Shown here: positions 16,285 through 24,764 of the stretch, piece by piece
How the letters are laid out: the number at the start of each line of letters is the position of its first letter
Position numbering within the stretch: the stretch's first letter is position 1
NCBI RefSeq assembly: GCF_001424195.1
Contig: NZ_LMOO01000006.1
Coordinates: forward strand, 36,871-100,870
Source of the DNA: Cellulomonas sp. Leaf334
Lineage (GTDB): Bacteria; Actinomycetota; Actinomycetes; Actinomycetales; Cellulomonadaceae
Direction of reading: 5' to 3'
DNA length: 64,000 nucleotides
Notes under the pieces: generated by a model
Databases searched by the model: none
What the model was told of the DNA's origin: nothing
Seen by the model: only the letters and a program-made list of their open reading frames with translations
Position numbers and translations under genes: made by a program

Positions 16285-17315
16285 CACAGGCTTGCTCCCA
16301 CCACTCGCCGCGAGATGAAGTTCGCGGACAGGACCATGACCAGACCGATGACGGCCTGGAACAGCCCGATCGCCGCCGCGTAGCTGAGGTTGTTGGACAC
16401 CAGGCCGACCCGGTAGAGGTAGGTCGAGATGACGTCGGCGGTCGAGTACGTCAGGGGCGTGTAGAGGAGGAGCACCTTCTCGAAGCCCACGTTGAGGAAC
16501 AGGCCGATGTTGAGGATCAGCAGCGTGATCATCGTGGGCCGGATGCCCGGCAGGGTCACGTGCCAGGTCTGGCGCCACCGGTTGGCGCCGTCGATGCGGG
16601 CCGCTTCGTAGAGCGAGCTGTCGACCGTCGTGAGGGCCGCGAGGTAGAGGATCGTGCCCCAGCCGACGGTCTGCCACGCCTCGGAGCCGACGTAGATCGC
16701 CCGGAACCACTCGGGTCGCTGCAGGAACGGGATCGCCTCGCCGCCGAACCCCTCGACGATCTGGTTCACGGTGCCCTGCAGCGAGGTCAGCTGCATCACC
16801 ATGCCGGCCACGATCACGACCGACAGGAAGTGCGGCAGGTACGAGATCGACTGGATGGCGCCCTTGAACCACTTCTTGCGCACCTCGTTGAGCAGGAGCG
16901 CCAGGACGATCGGCAACGGGAAGCAGACGAGGAGGGTGAGCCCCCCGAGGATCACCGTGTTGGCGAAGACGTGCCAGAACGTCGGGTCCTCGATGAACAT
17001 GCGCACGTAGCGCAGCCCGACCCACTCCTCGCCGAAGATGCTCCCGCCCGGCCGGAACCGGCGGAACGCGATGACGTTCCCGACCATCGGCAGGTACCGG
17101 AAGATCAGCAGGAAGATCAGCGGCAGCAGCGCCATGAGGTACAGCGCGCCGTCCCGCCGGAGCGCCAGACGCCACGACACCTTCGGCACCTTCTGGCGCG
17201 TCGGGCGTGGTGGTCGCCGCACCGGGTCGACCGGGGGCGCTGCGGGCGCCGCCCCGATCCCTCCGGGGTCAGCGGCGACGAGCACGGCGTCCGTGCGCTC
17301 GCGCGGGATGGTCAT
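16281..17315 (-). CDS. Oligosaccharide ABC transporter permease (LplB/YteP type)
   Basis: A 344-residue permease. A Pro/Arg-rich cytoplasmic N-terminus of about 50 residues is followed by six membrane helices. Signature segments are FRYLPMVGNVIAFRRF, the EAA loop LYEAARIDGANRWRQTWHVTLPGIRP, and the end LVMVLSANFISRRVVGASLW typical of LplB. It pairs with the downstream LplC-type permease as the translocation channel. A GGAGG ribosome site precedes the ATG. An intercistronic hairpin separates it from the binding-protein gene. Confidence 0.92.
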   Translation of the reverse strand: MTIPRERTDAVLVAADPGGIGAAPAAPPVDPVRRPPRPTRQKVPKVSWRLALRRDGALYLMALLPLIFLLIFRYLPMVGNVIAFRRFRPGGSIFGEEWVGLRYVRMFIEDPTFWHVFANTVILGGLTLLVCFPLPIVLALLLNEVRKKWFKGAIQSISYLPHFLSVVIVAGMVMQLTSLQGTVNQIVEGFGGEAIPFLQRPEWFRAIYVGSEAWQTVGWGTILYLAALTTVDSSLYEAARIDGANRWRQTWHVTLPGIRPTMITLLILNIGLFLNVGFEKVLLLYTPLTYSTADVISTYLYRVGLVSNNLSYAAAIGLFQAVIGLVMVLSANFISRRVVGASLW

Positions 17316-17343
17316 CGGTCACACCTCCACACCTGCACTGGTG

Positions 17344-17376
17344 CCGGTGGGGCGACGATCGTCGCCGCCCCACCGG
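17344..17376 (-). terminator. Intercistronic stem-loop between binding protein and permease genes
   Basis: A 10-bp perfect stem, CCGGTGGGGC/GCCCCACCGG (17344-17353 and 17367-17376), encloses the internal palindrome GACGATCGTC. There is no U-run. It lies between the lipoprotein stop and lplB, the usual position for an mRNA-stabilising or attenuating hairpin that keeps binding protein in excess over permease. Confidence 0.6.
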
Positions 17377-17394
17377 ACCTCGGGCTCGGACCGG

Positions 17395-19068
17395 TCAGCC
17401 GTTGTCCTCGGCGTAGCGCTCGCGAGCGCCGTTGATCAGGTCCAGGTAGCCCTGCAGGTTCTGCGACTCCAGCTCGCCGACGTACGCGTCCCACTCGCTC
17501 AGCGGGCGCTCGCCGAGGATGAACCTCAGCGTGTTGGTGTCGACGGTGTCCTTGAGCGGGGTCGCGAGGAGCGAGGCCTGCTCGAGCTCGGCCTCGTCCA
17601 GAGGTGCCGGCGGGAACGGGTCGCGCGGCGTGCGCGTGGACAGCACCGAGTCGATGTACTCGACGTACTGGGGCGCGTTGTACGACTCCTTGAGGGCCCG
17701 GGACTCGGTCGAGCCGGCGAGGACGTCGTTGGAGTAGCCGAGGTCCTTGAGGATGTCGGTCTCCGCGTCCGGGTTGATGCTGAACGCGTCGAGCGAGAAC
17801 TCGGGGTCGAGCGTGTACTTCCCGTCGTCCGACTTCGTGTACGTCTCGCCCTCCACACCCCAGCGCAGCAGGTCGCGAGCCTCGGGGCTGTAGTACAGCC
17901 AGTCGAGGAACTGCAGCATCGCGATGAAGTTCGGGTGGTTCTTGGCCTCGGCGGTGAGCATGAAGCCGTTCCAGAAGTTGCGCGGCTCGACGACCTGCCC
18001 GGCCTCGCCGCCCGGCGGGGCGATCTGCACGACCTCGTAGTTCCCCTTGCCGACGGTGGCGTCGAGCGCCGTGGAGAAGTCGTTGACCGTGCCGTTCGCG
18101 CCGGACGCGGCGAAGACCTGCCCGGCGGCGAACTTCTCGGTGACCGTTCCCTCGCCGTCGTTCGCGGCGGTGAAGGACTCGGTGTCGAGCAGGCCGTCCT
18201 CGACCAGGCCGTGGAAGTACTCGACCATGTCCTTGTACCCGTCACTGGTACCGGCGTAGATGAACTCGCCGCTGTCCTCGTCGTAGAACGTGCCGTTGCC
18301 GAAGCCCCAGCCGGCGACCGTGCCGAACGCGTGCGCGGCGTAGTTCAGCATCGACGCACCCTCGAAGCCGTCGGCCAGCGGCGTGCTCTCGGGGTACTTC
18401 GCCTTGATCTTCACCAGGGCATCGCGCAGCTCGTCCCAGGTCTCGGGGATCGGGGCGCCCACCTCGTCGAAGATGTCCTTGCGGATGAGGACCGTGAACG
18501 TGGGGACCGATACCTCCTGCAGGCCCGGCGTCATGTAGTACTTGCCGTCGGCCTGGCGCAGGTTGTCGACCATGTCGCCCAGGTCCCACTCCTCCACGTA
18601 CTTGCGGAAGTTGGGCATGTGCTCCTCGTAGTCGCTGAGGGGCAGGACCGCGCCGGAGGCCGCGAACTGCTGCTCGTCGCCCGTGTAGATGAGCGGGATG
18701 ATGTCGGGCGCGTCACCCGAGCTGATGAGGAGGCTGCGCTTCTCGACCGCGTCGCTGAACGGGATGTTCGTCAGGTCGAGGGAGACGTTGGTGCGCTCCG
18801 CGATCTCGTCGAAGATCTCCCACGAGTCCGTGATCGGCGTCTCGGGCCAGTCGGTCCAGAGCATCGAGAAGGTCACGGGCTCGGTCGCCTTGAAGGTCGT
18901 GTCCGCGGCGAAGCTGCTCATCGAGGCGGCGTCGTTCTTGCTCGCGTCATCGTCCCCCGAGCCGCCGGAGCTGCACGCAGCCAGACTGATCAGGGCCGTC
19001 GCCGCGACGAGCGCCGCCGCGCGCTGCCGTGCACGGTGGGTCAGGCGTGCTGCCAGGTCAAGCTTCAT
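17395..19068 (-). CDS. Extracellular sugar-binding lipoprotein (LplA-like)
   Basis: A 557-residue ABC-transporter binding protein. A lipoprotein signal with lipobox LAAC places the modified Cys at residue 32, followed by a Ser/Gly/Asp-rich linker. The body has two-lobe features of the large LplA class (TFSMLWTDWPETPITDSWEIF; SGDAPDIIPL; FLDWLYYSPEARDLLRWGVEGE). It delivers oligosaccharides to the downstream LplB/LplC permeases. ATG 19068 is chosen because AAAGGAGAGAC lies directly upstream. A perfect AT-rich LacI operator lies about 90 bp upstream, making this an operon controlled by the regulator at 19403. Confidence 0.93.
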   Translation of the reverse strand: MKLDLAARLTHRARQRAAALVAATALISLAACSSGGSGDDDASKNDAASMSSFAADTTFKATEPVTFSMLWTDWPETPITDSWEIFDEIAERTNVSLDLTNIPFSDAVEKRSLLISSGDAPDIIPLIYTGDEQQFAASGAVLPLSDYEEHMPNFRKYVEEWDLGDMVDNLRQADGKYYMTPGLQEVSVPTFTVLIRKDIFDEVGAPIPETWDELRDALVKIKAKYPESTPLADGFEGASMLNYAAHAFGTVAGWGFGNGTFYDEDSGEFIYAGTSDGYKDMVEYFHGLVEDGLLDTESFTAANDGEGTVTEKFAAGQVFAASGANGTVNDFSTALDATVGKGNYEVVQIAPPGGEAGQVVEPRNFWNGFMLTAEAKNHPNFIAMLQFLDWLYYSPEARDLLRWGVEGETYTKSDDGKYTLDPEFSLDAFSINPDAETDILKDLGYSNDVLAGSTESRALKESYNAPQYVEYIDSVLSTRTPRDPFPPAPLDEAELEQASLLATPLKDTVDTNTLRFILGERPLSEWDAYVGELESQNLQGYLDLINGARERYAEDNG

Positions 19069-19157
19069 GTCTCTCCTTTGAGAACGTCCCGGGCGTTGTC
19101 GCCCGAGCTCCATGCCGCCCTGAGGTGCGAGGGGGGTCCACACCGGTCGCGTCTGCG

Positions 19158-19319
19158 ATTTTAGCGTTAAAATAGGAGCAACCGCCCGCTGAGTCAACCG
19201 TTCGACGGCACGAGTGTTCGGCGGTCGTGACGACGCCCGGTGACGGAGCCGGGTGCCCGCTCCCTGCGTGTCCGCTGCGCGCCGGGTGGTTCCGACACGG
19301 CGTATTTTAACGATATTGT
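19158..19319. promoter_or_regulatory. AT-rich LacI operators in the divergent region
   Basis: ATTTTAGCGTTAAAAT (19158-19173) is a 16-bp palindrome (6-bp arms, central CG) standing out in GC-rich DNA. A second, degenerate copy, ATTTTAACGATATTGT (19304-19319), lies 146 bp away toward the lacI gene. They sit between the binding-protein operon (leftward) and the LacI-GH51 genes (rightward), so the adjacent LacI probably controls both directions. Confidence 0.72.
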
Positions 19320-19402
19320 CTGCGAACTCGCGCTGCGGCGGTCAGGATGGTCGAGGCCTCGCGAGGTCTCCCGCCTGACACAATGCCCGCAGGAGGATGC
19401 CG

Positions 19403-20407
19403 ATGGTGACGATGTCTGACGTCGCGCGCGAGGCGGGCGTCTCGGTCATGACCGTGTCGAACGTGCTCAACGAACGCCTGCCTGTGGGCGCGCCGACCCG
19501 TGCCCGGGTCCTGGCCGCGGTCGAGGCGCTCGGGTACGAGGTGAACCTGACCGCCCGGCACCTGCGGGCCGGCAGGACCGACACGGTCGCGCTCATCGTG
19601 CCCAGCTTCCACGACTACTTCGGCGAGGTCGCGGACCAGATCGCTCCTCTGGTCGAGGCCCACGGGCGCCACCTCGTCCTGGAACGGACGAGCGCCAACG
19701 CCCAGCACGAGATGGAGGCGGTGAGCGTCGCCCGGCTCCAGCTCTACGACGGCGTCCTGCTCTCCGTGGCGGGTCTCGACCCCGAGCAGCTGAGCCGCGT
19801 GCGGACGTCGAAGCCGATCGTGCTCCTGGGGGAGCGCGACGTGCCCGACCACTTCGACCACGTGCGGCTCGCCAACGAGGAGGGCGCGCGGCTGGCCACC
19901 GCGCACATGATCGAACGCGGCTCGCGCCGCATCCTCGCCCTGGGCTGCACCCTCGACCAGACCCACATGATGACCTCGGACCGCCGGGTCGGCTGGGAGG
20001 TCGCCCACCGGGACGCCGGTCTCCCCGTCGACGAGAGGTACGTCGTGCCGATCGCGACCTACTCCTCGGAGGCCGCCCGCAGCACCCTGCTCGACGTCAT
20101 CGCGTCGGGCCTGCCGTTCGACGGCATCTTCGCCGCGACGGACGTCATCGCGCTCGGCGCGGTCGCGGCCCTGGCCTCTCGTGGGCTGCACGTGCCCGAC
20201 GACGTCCAGCTCGCGGGCTTCGACAACCTCGAGGTGTCGAGCTTCGTCCCTCCCGGGATCACGTCCGTGGACCCGAACCACCGGGGAGTCGCCCAGCACG
20301 CCGTCGGCCTGCTGCACCGGCGGATGGCCGGCGGCGCCGGGCCGGCCGAGCACGTCGTCGCACCGGTCAGCCTGGTGGTGCGCGGGTCGACCCGAGGGGG
20401 TCGGTAG
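19403..20407 (+). CDS. LacI-family regulator of the oligosaccharide transport and GH51 genes
   Basis: A 334-residue LacI protein with [22 protein letters not shown] as DNA-binding helix-turn-helix, hinge [14 protein letters not shown], and the sensor domain ending in [24 protein letters not shown] 19403 is preferred over 19397 because AGGAGG ends 6 nt before it. It reads in the same direction as GH51, 68 bp apart, and diverges from the transporter operon. The AT-rich operators next to it differ from those of the regulator at 12499, so the two LacI proteins split the locus into two control circuits. Confidence 0.92.
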   Translation: MVTMSDVAREAGVSVMTVSNVLNERLPVGAPTRARVLAAVEALGYEVNLTARHLRAGRTDTVALIVPSFHDYFGEVADQIAPLVEAHGRHLVLERTSANAQHEMEAVSVARLQLYDGVLLSVAGLDPEQLSRVRTSKPIVLLGERDVPDHFDHVRLANEEGARLATAHMIERGSRRILALGCTLDQTHMMTSDRRVGWEVAHRDAGLPVDERYVVPIATYSSEAARSTLLDVIASGLPFDGIFAATDVIALGAVAALASRGLHVPDDVQLAGFDNLEVSSFVPPGITSVDPNHRGVAQHAVGLLHRRMAGGAGPAEHVVAPVSLVVRGSTRGGR

Positions 20408-20475
20408 GCAGGCGCTCCCTCGTCGCGCGGCCGCAGGGCCGTGCGACACGAACCCATGTCATCGAGAGGACCACC

Positions 20476-22005
20476 GTGAGCACCACCCCGACCGCCGTCA
20501 TCGACCTGGACCTGCCGGGCGCGACGATCTCCCGGCACGTGTACGGACACTTCGCGGAGCACCTGGGCCGGTGCATCTACGGCGGGTTCTGGGTCGGAGA
20601 GGACTCCGCGAAACCAAACGTGCGAGGCATCCGCACCGACGTCGTCGACGCCCTGCGCGCGATCGCGATCCCGAACCTGCGGTGGCCGGGCGGCTGCTTC
20701 GCCGACGACTACCACTGGCGCGACGGCATCGGCCCGCGGGAGGCCCGACCCCGCATGGTGAACTCGCACTGGGGCGACGTCGTCGAGGACAACGCCTTCG
20801 GCACGCACGAGTTCATGGACCTGTGCGAGCTGCTCGGGGCCGACCCGTACGTGTCGGCCAACATCGGGTCGGGCACCGTGCGCGAGATGAGCGAGTGGGT
20901 CGAGTACCTGACGCGAGCGGACGACTCGCCGATGGCGGACCTCCGGCGGGCGAACGGGCGCCAGGAGCCGTGGCGGGTGCCGTTCTGGGGCCTCGGGAAC
21001 GAGGCGTGGGGCTGCGGCGGGAACCTGCGCGCCGAGCAGTTCGCCTCGCTCGCCCGCCAGTACGCGACCTATGCCCGCAACCAGGGCGGCAACACGCTCA
21101 CGAGGATCGCGGCCGGGGCGAGCGACGCGGACTACCACTGGACCGAGACGCTGATGCGGTCGCTGGGCGATCTCGCCGCCGACCCGACGGCCCCCGCGGG
21201 ACCGTTCCAGGCCCTGTCCCTGCACTACTACACGATGAGCGGCCCCTGGTCCGACAAGGGTGACGCGACGGACTTCACCACCGACGAGTGGTACCGGACG
21301 ATGGCGCGTGCGCGCTACGTCGACGAGCTGCTGACCCGGCACTCGACGGTCATGGACCGCCACGACCCCCACCGCAAGGTCGGGCTCGTCGTGGACGAGT
21401 GGGGCACGTGGTGGAACGTCGAGAAGGGCACGAACCCCGGGTTCCTGTACCAGCAGAACACCCTGCGCGACGCGCTCGTCGCCACGCTCCACCTCGACGC
21501 GTTCCACGCCCACGCCGACCGCGTCGTGATGGCGAACATCGCGCAGACCGTCAACGTGCTGCAGGCGATGATCCTCACCGACCCGGACACCGGCGCGCTG
21601 GTCCTCACCCCCACGTACCACGTGTTCGCGATGAACGTCGGCCACCATGACGCCGGCGCCCTCACGGTGCACCTGCGTGACGTGCCCACCCGTCAGGTCG
21701 AGGGGTGCGCCGACCTGCCGCTCGTCTCCGCGTCCGCCTCCGTCAAGGACGACACCTCCCTGGTCTCGCTCTCGAACCTGGACGCCGACGCCGACCGCAC
21801 CCTCGTCCTGGACCTGCGCGGCCGGGACGTCGTCGGGCACACCGCACGCGTGCTGACCGCGGCCACGCTCGACGCGCACAACACCCCTGAGCGAGACGAC
21901 GCCGTCGCGCCGACGGCGCACGCAGGCGTGCGCGCGCACCCGCGGGGTCTCGAGGTCGACCTGCCGGCACACTCGTACGTCACCGTGGCGCTCGAGCTGG
22001 GCTGA
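20476..22005 (+). CDS. GH51 alpha-L-arabinofuranosidase
   Basis: A 509-residue family 51 enzyme releasing arabinofuranose from arabino-oligosaccharides. Acid/base Glu176 lies in GLGNEAWGC and nucleophile Glu308 in [28 protein letters not shown] and [22 protein letters not shown] are family signatures. A C-terminal beta-sandwich follows from about residue 400. There is no signal peptide, so it acts intracellularly after ABC uptake. The GTG start is preceded by GAGAGGA. It works with GH39: arabinose side groups are removed, then the xylose backbone is shortened. Confidence 0.94.
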   Translation: MSTTPTAVIDLDLPGATISRHVYGHFAEHLGRCIYGGFWVGEDSAKPNVRGIRTDVVDALRAIAIPNLRWPGGCFADDYHWRDGIGPREARPRMVNSHWGDVVEDNAFGTHEFMDLCELLGADPYVSANIGSGTVREMSEWVEYLTRADDSPMADLRRANGRQEPWRVPFWGLGNEAWGCGGNLRAEQFASLARQYATYARNQGGNTLTRIAAGASDADYHWTETLMRSLGDLAADPTAPAGPFQALSLHYYTMSGPWSDKGDATDFTTDEWYRTMARARYVDELLTRHSTVMDRHDPHRKVGLVVDEWGTWWNVEKGTNPGFLYQQNTLRDALVATLHLDAFHAHADRVVMANIAQTVNVLQAMILTDPDTGALVLTPTYHVFAMNVGHHDAGALTVHLRDVPTRQVEGCADLPLVSASASVKDDTSLVSLSNLDADADRTLVLDLRGRDVVGHTARVLTAATLDAHNTPERDDAVAPTAHAGVRAHPRGLEVDLPAHSYVTVALELG

Positions 22006-22011
22006 ACGGCG

Positions 22012-23010
22012 TCAGCGGCGAAGCGCGTACGCGACGCCGTCGGTGAGAGAGAACCCGGCCCCCCGAGCGAGCGCTCCGGCGAGCGCGTCCGGACCGAGGG
22101 CGGCCGCCACCTCGGCGAGCGACTCGTCGTACTGCTCGCGCTCGTCGGGCGGCCACTCACCGCCCGCGCGCCGGAGCATCTGGGCCGCTGTCCCGAGCAG
22201 GACCGCCGCGCGCCCGTGGTCACCCGCTGCTGCGGTCACCGCGGCGAGGCCGTTGACGGTCCACGCGATCATCATCTCCTCGCCGCGGGCCGCGCTGACC
22301 TGCAACGCCTCGAGGGAGAGCTGCTCAGCGCGCTCCAGGTTGCCGAGCCGCCGCTCGACCATGCTGAGGTTGGCCGACTCCGTCCACACCACGAACTCGT
22401 CACCAGACGACCGACCCATCGACAGCCGCGCCGACATGACCTCCCGCGCCCCCGCGAGGTCACCCGACATCTGCAGCGCCACACCCAGCACGTGCAGGCT
22501 GCTGGACCGCCCGGGGTCGCTGTCCGGAAGTCCCTCGGTGACCGTCAGCGCCTGCCGCAGCAGTCGCACGGCAGCGTCCGCGTCCGTGCTCAGCGCCACG
22601 CGGGCCGACCCCGCGAGGGCGAGAGCCTGGAGCGAACGGTCACCGACCGTCTCCGCCAGCGCGAGGGCGCTCGCGAACCGCTGGTCGGCCAGCTCGTACC
22701 GACCCGCGAAGAAGACGAGGTAACCGTGGTCGTAGAGTGCCCGCGCCGACTCGTCGCCGGCTCCCAGAGCCCGCTCGAACCAGTCGTCGCCGTCGTCGAT
22801 CCGCGCGGTCGCGACCCAGAACGGCACGAGCGCCGACGCCAGGCGGTACGCCGCCTCCGGCTGCCCCACGGAGAGGTGCCAGTCGAGCGCCTCGAGCATC
22901 TCGGGGTAGCGATCCGCCACGAGCCGGTTCGCGACCGGATCCTGCTGCCGAGCACGCACACGCGCATCCTCGGCGATCTCCAGCAGCGCGGCGGCGACGA
23001 CGGCGTCCAC
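22012..23010 (-). CDS. TPR-repeat protein resembling the C-terminal part of a LuxR/AfsR-type regulator
   Basis: A 332-residue all-helical protein with tandem TPR-like units (ALDWHLSVGQPEAAYRLASALVPFW; ALYDHGYLVFFAGRYELADQRFASALALAE; VLGVALQMSGDLAGAREVMSAR). The pattern matches the C-terminal region of large ATPase regulators, but there is no NB-ARC/AAA or helix-turn-helix domain, so it is either a free-standing partner-binding protein or a remnant. A TAGGCT hexamer lies 6 nt before the GTG, indicating a possible leaderless promoter of its own. It converges with GH51. Confidence 0.7.
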   Translation of the reverse strand: MDAVVAAALLEIAEDARVRARQQDPVANRLVADRYPEMLEALDWHLSVGQPEAAYRLASALVPFWVATARIDDGDDWFERALGAGDESARALYDHGYLVFFAGRYELADQRFASALALAETVGDRSLQALALAGSARVALSTDADAAVRLLRQALTVTEGLPDSDPGRSSSLHVLGVALQMSGDLAGAREVMSARLSMGRSSGDEFVVWTESANLSMVERRLGNLERAEQLSLEALQVSAARGEEMMIAWTVNGLAAVTAAAGDHGRAAVLLGTAAQMLRRAGGEWPPDEREQYDESLAEVAAALGPDALAGALARGAGFSLTDGVAYALRR

Positions 23011-23042
23011 GATCGGAGCCTAGGAGCCGCACGTCCCGGGCG

Positions 23043-23819
23043 CTATCGCCTCGTGGTCGTCTTAGGTGGCCGCGGTGCGCCGATCGCCCGTGCCACCGAG
23101 CGGGGCATGACCCGAGCCGCGCCGGACCCCAACCGGTAGCGCAGGCTCGGCGTGGAGATGACGGCGCCGCGCCGCACGGCGGCAAGGGCGGAGGCGACGA
23201 CGTCCTCGGCGCGCAGCCAGGCGATCTCCGGCAGCCACGACATGTCGATGCCGGCGCGGTCGTGGAAGTCGGTGTGGACGAACCCGGGGCACACGACGGT
23301 CGCCGTGACCCCGGTACCCCGCAGCTCGACCGCCAGGCCCTCCGTGAACGTCCGGACCCACGCCTTGTGCGCGGAGTACGTGCCGAGCGTGATGAGCGCG
23401 GCGACCGACGCGACGTTGAGGATGGCACCGCGCCCGCGTGCCGCCATCTGCCCTGCGGCGGCGTGCGACAGCACCAGGACGCAGCGGACCATGACGGCGA
23501 GCACGGCCTCCTCGCGCTCGACGTCGCCGCCCACGAACCGTTGCCCCGGAGCGGCGCCGGCGTTGTTGACGAGCAGCCCGACCGGGCGGTCGGTGGACCG
23601 GAGCCGCTCCGCGACGCACTCGACGTCGCTGCGCACCGACAGGTCCGCGACGAGCGTCTCGACGTGGACCGCCGCAGCGGCTCGGAGCTGACCGGCCAGC
23701 CGCTCGAGCCGCTCGGCGTCCCGGTCGACGAGGACCAGGTCGTGGCGGGCGGTGGCGAGCTGCCAGGCGAACTCGAGCCCCAGCCCGGCGGCTGCCCCGG
23801 TGATCAGTGCGGTACCCAC
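23043..23819 (-). CDS. Short-chain dehydrogenase/reductase
   Basis: A 258-residue Rossmann-fold SDR of the DltE/YqjQ-like classical type. Seen: ITGAAAGLGLEFAWQLA (NADP-binding TGxxxGxG), VADLSVR, LVNNAGAAP, and the catalytic NVASVAALITLGTYSAHKAWV with S-Y-x-x-x-K. It has a basic C-terminal tail. The GTG at 23819 follows a TACGGT hexamer by 7 nt, so the mRNA may be leaderless. It lies 32 bp upstream of the TPR gene on the same strand. Substrate unknown. Confidence 0.88.
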   Translation of the reverse strand: MGTALITGAAAGLGLEFAWQLATARHDLVLVDRDAERLERLAGQLRAAAAVHVETLVADLSVRSDVECVAERLRSTDRPVGLLVNNAGAAPGQRFVGGDVEREEAVLAVMVRCVLVLSHAAAGQMAARGRGAILNVASVAALITLGTYSAHKAWVRTFTEGLAVELRGTGVTATVVCPGFVHTDFHDRAGIDMSWLPEIAWLRAEDVVASALAAVRRGAVISTPSLRYRLGSGAARVMPRSVARAIGAPRPPKTTTRR

Positions 23820-23901
23820 GGGCACCACCGTAGAGCGAGCCGCCGAGGCCAGTAGGCTCGCGCCTGCCCACGACAGTGGAGCAGCGAACGAGGAGCGATC
23901 G

Positions 23902-24480
23902 ATGACCGAGGTCCAGGAGGGGGCGCCGTCGTCCGACGGCGTGCTCACGCTCGCCAGGCCCGTCCCCCGGTTCTCGCCCGCCGACGCGGTGCTGTGGGTC
24001 GTGCTCGCGACGCTCGTCGGCGGCGTGCTCGCGATCGTCGCGGGCGTGGTCGTCACCCCCGCGGTCGGGATCGTGGTCGGGCTGGCCGTGCTCGTGGTCG
24101 TGGTCGCCATCCTCCGAGACGGATGGTCGCGGAGCTCGAACCCGACGTTCCGGGCGGTCCGGCCGCGCGACGTCGTCCCGGGCCACTGGGTCGTGCTGGC
24201 GGGGAGCCGCACCCAGGTCGCCCGTGTGCGGTCGGTGCACGCCGACCGGCTCGTTCTCGAAGCCGGGCGCACCGTCCGCTCCGAGCAGACCGGTCGCGCG
24301 AACCACGTCTGGGCGAGCCCCACGCCGCCCCCGGCAGGTTCGTCCTCGGCCGTCGCGGAACGGGACCCCAGCGCCGGTGAGCGCGTCAAGGCCCAGCGGG
24401 ACGAGCGCCGACGAGCACGGAGAGCCGAGAGCGACGGCACGGGTGACGTCTACAACGACGGCGGCAGCGCCGGCGACTGA
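23902..24480 (+). CDS. Small membrane protein of unknown function
   Basis: A 192-residue protein with two adjacent membrane helices (about residues 30-48 and 53-72: VLWVVLATLVGGVLAIVAGVV and IVVGLAVLVVVVAIL). A soluble region with a short beta-barrel-like segment follows (DVVPGHWVVLAGSRTQVARVRSVHADRLVLEAG), then a charged, disordered tail. GAGGAGCG upstream of ATG 23902 supports the start. No family is recognised. It is divergent from the SDR gene. Confidence 0.7.
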   Translation: MTEVQEGAPSSDGVLTLARPVPRFSPADAVLWVVLATLVGGVLAIVAGVVVTPAVGIVVGLAVLVVVVAILRDGWSRSSNPTFRAVRPRDVVPGHWVVLAGSRTQVARVRSVHADRLVLEAGRTVRSEQTGRANHVWASPTPPPAGSSSAVAERDPSAGERVKAQRDERRRARRAESDGTGDVYNDGGSAGD

Positions 24481-24517
24481 GCCGCCTCGGGTCGCCACGC
24501 GCAGCGGGGTGCAGGTG

Positions 24518-24622
24518 GCCCACGCCGATGATCGAGCCGAGCACGAGCGCCGTCGCCTGCGGGAGCCCGAGCGCGCGCGTCGGGCCGGTGCGCGGCTGGG
24601 TGCTCGCTTCGTGACCCACCAC
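24518..24622 (-). pseudogene. N-terminal remnant of an APC-family amino-acid permease
   Basis: About 35 codons on the minus strand read a polar start and then LGLPQATALVLGSIIGVG, the conserved first helix of amino-acid/polyamine permeases (normally continuing IF). The frame then degenerates into Arg/Pro-rich sequence (HLHPAARGDPRRLS) and no further membrane helices exist. It is a truncated gene. The rest of 24481-24764 holds only the region upstream of lysX. Confidence 0.6.
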
Positions 24623-24764
24623 GTCGGCACGGTGTCGCGGGCCGAGACCGGATCGACGGGGGTAAGTCTGGCGCCGCGGCCGAAGCCCCCGTTATGTTCC
24701 AGAGAGCAACCGTCATGGCGAGGGACGAGCGCGGCCCTGCCCGGTTCGGAGCGCAGGGAGCACC

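Noticed and set aside
15355..17175. One long minus-strand frame that could look like a fusion of both ABC permeases.
   Set aside because: The upstream half is an out-of-frame reading of lplB; the GTGA overlap at 16281-16284 and intact termini show two separate genes.
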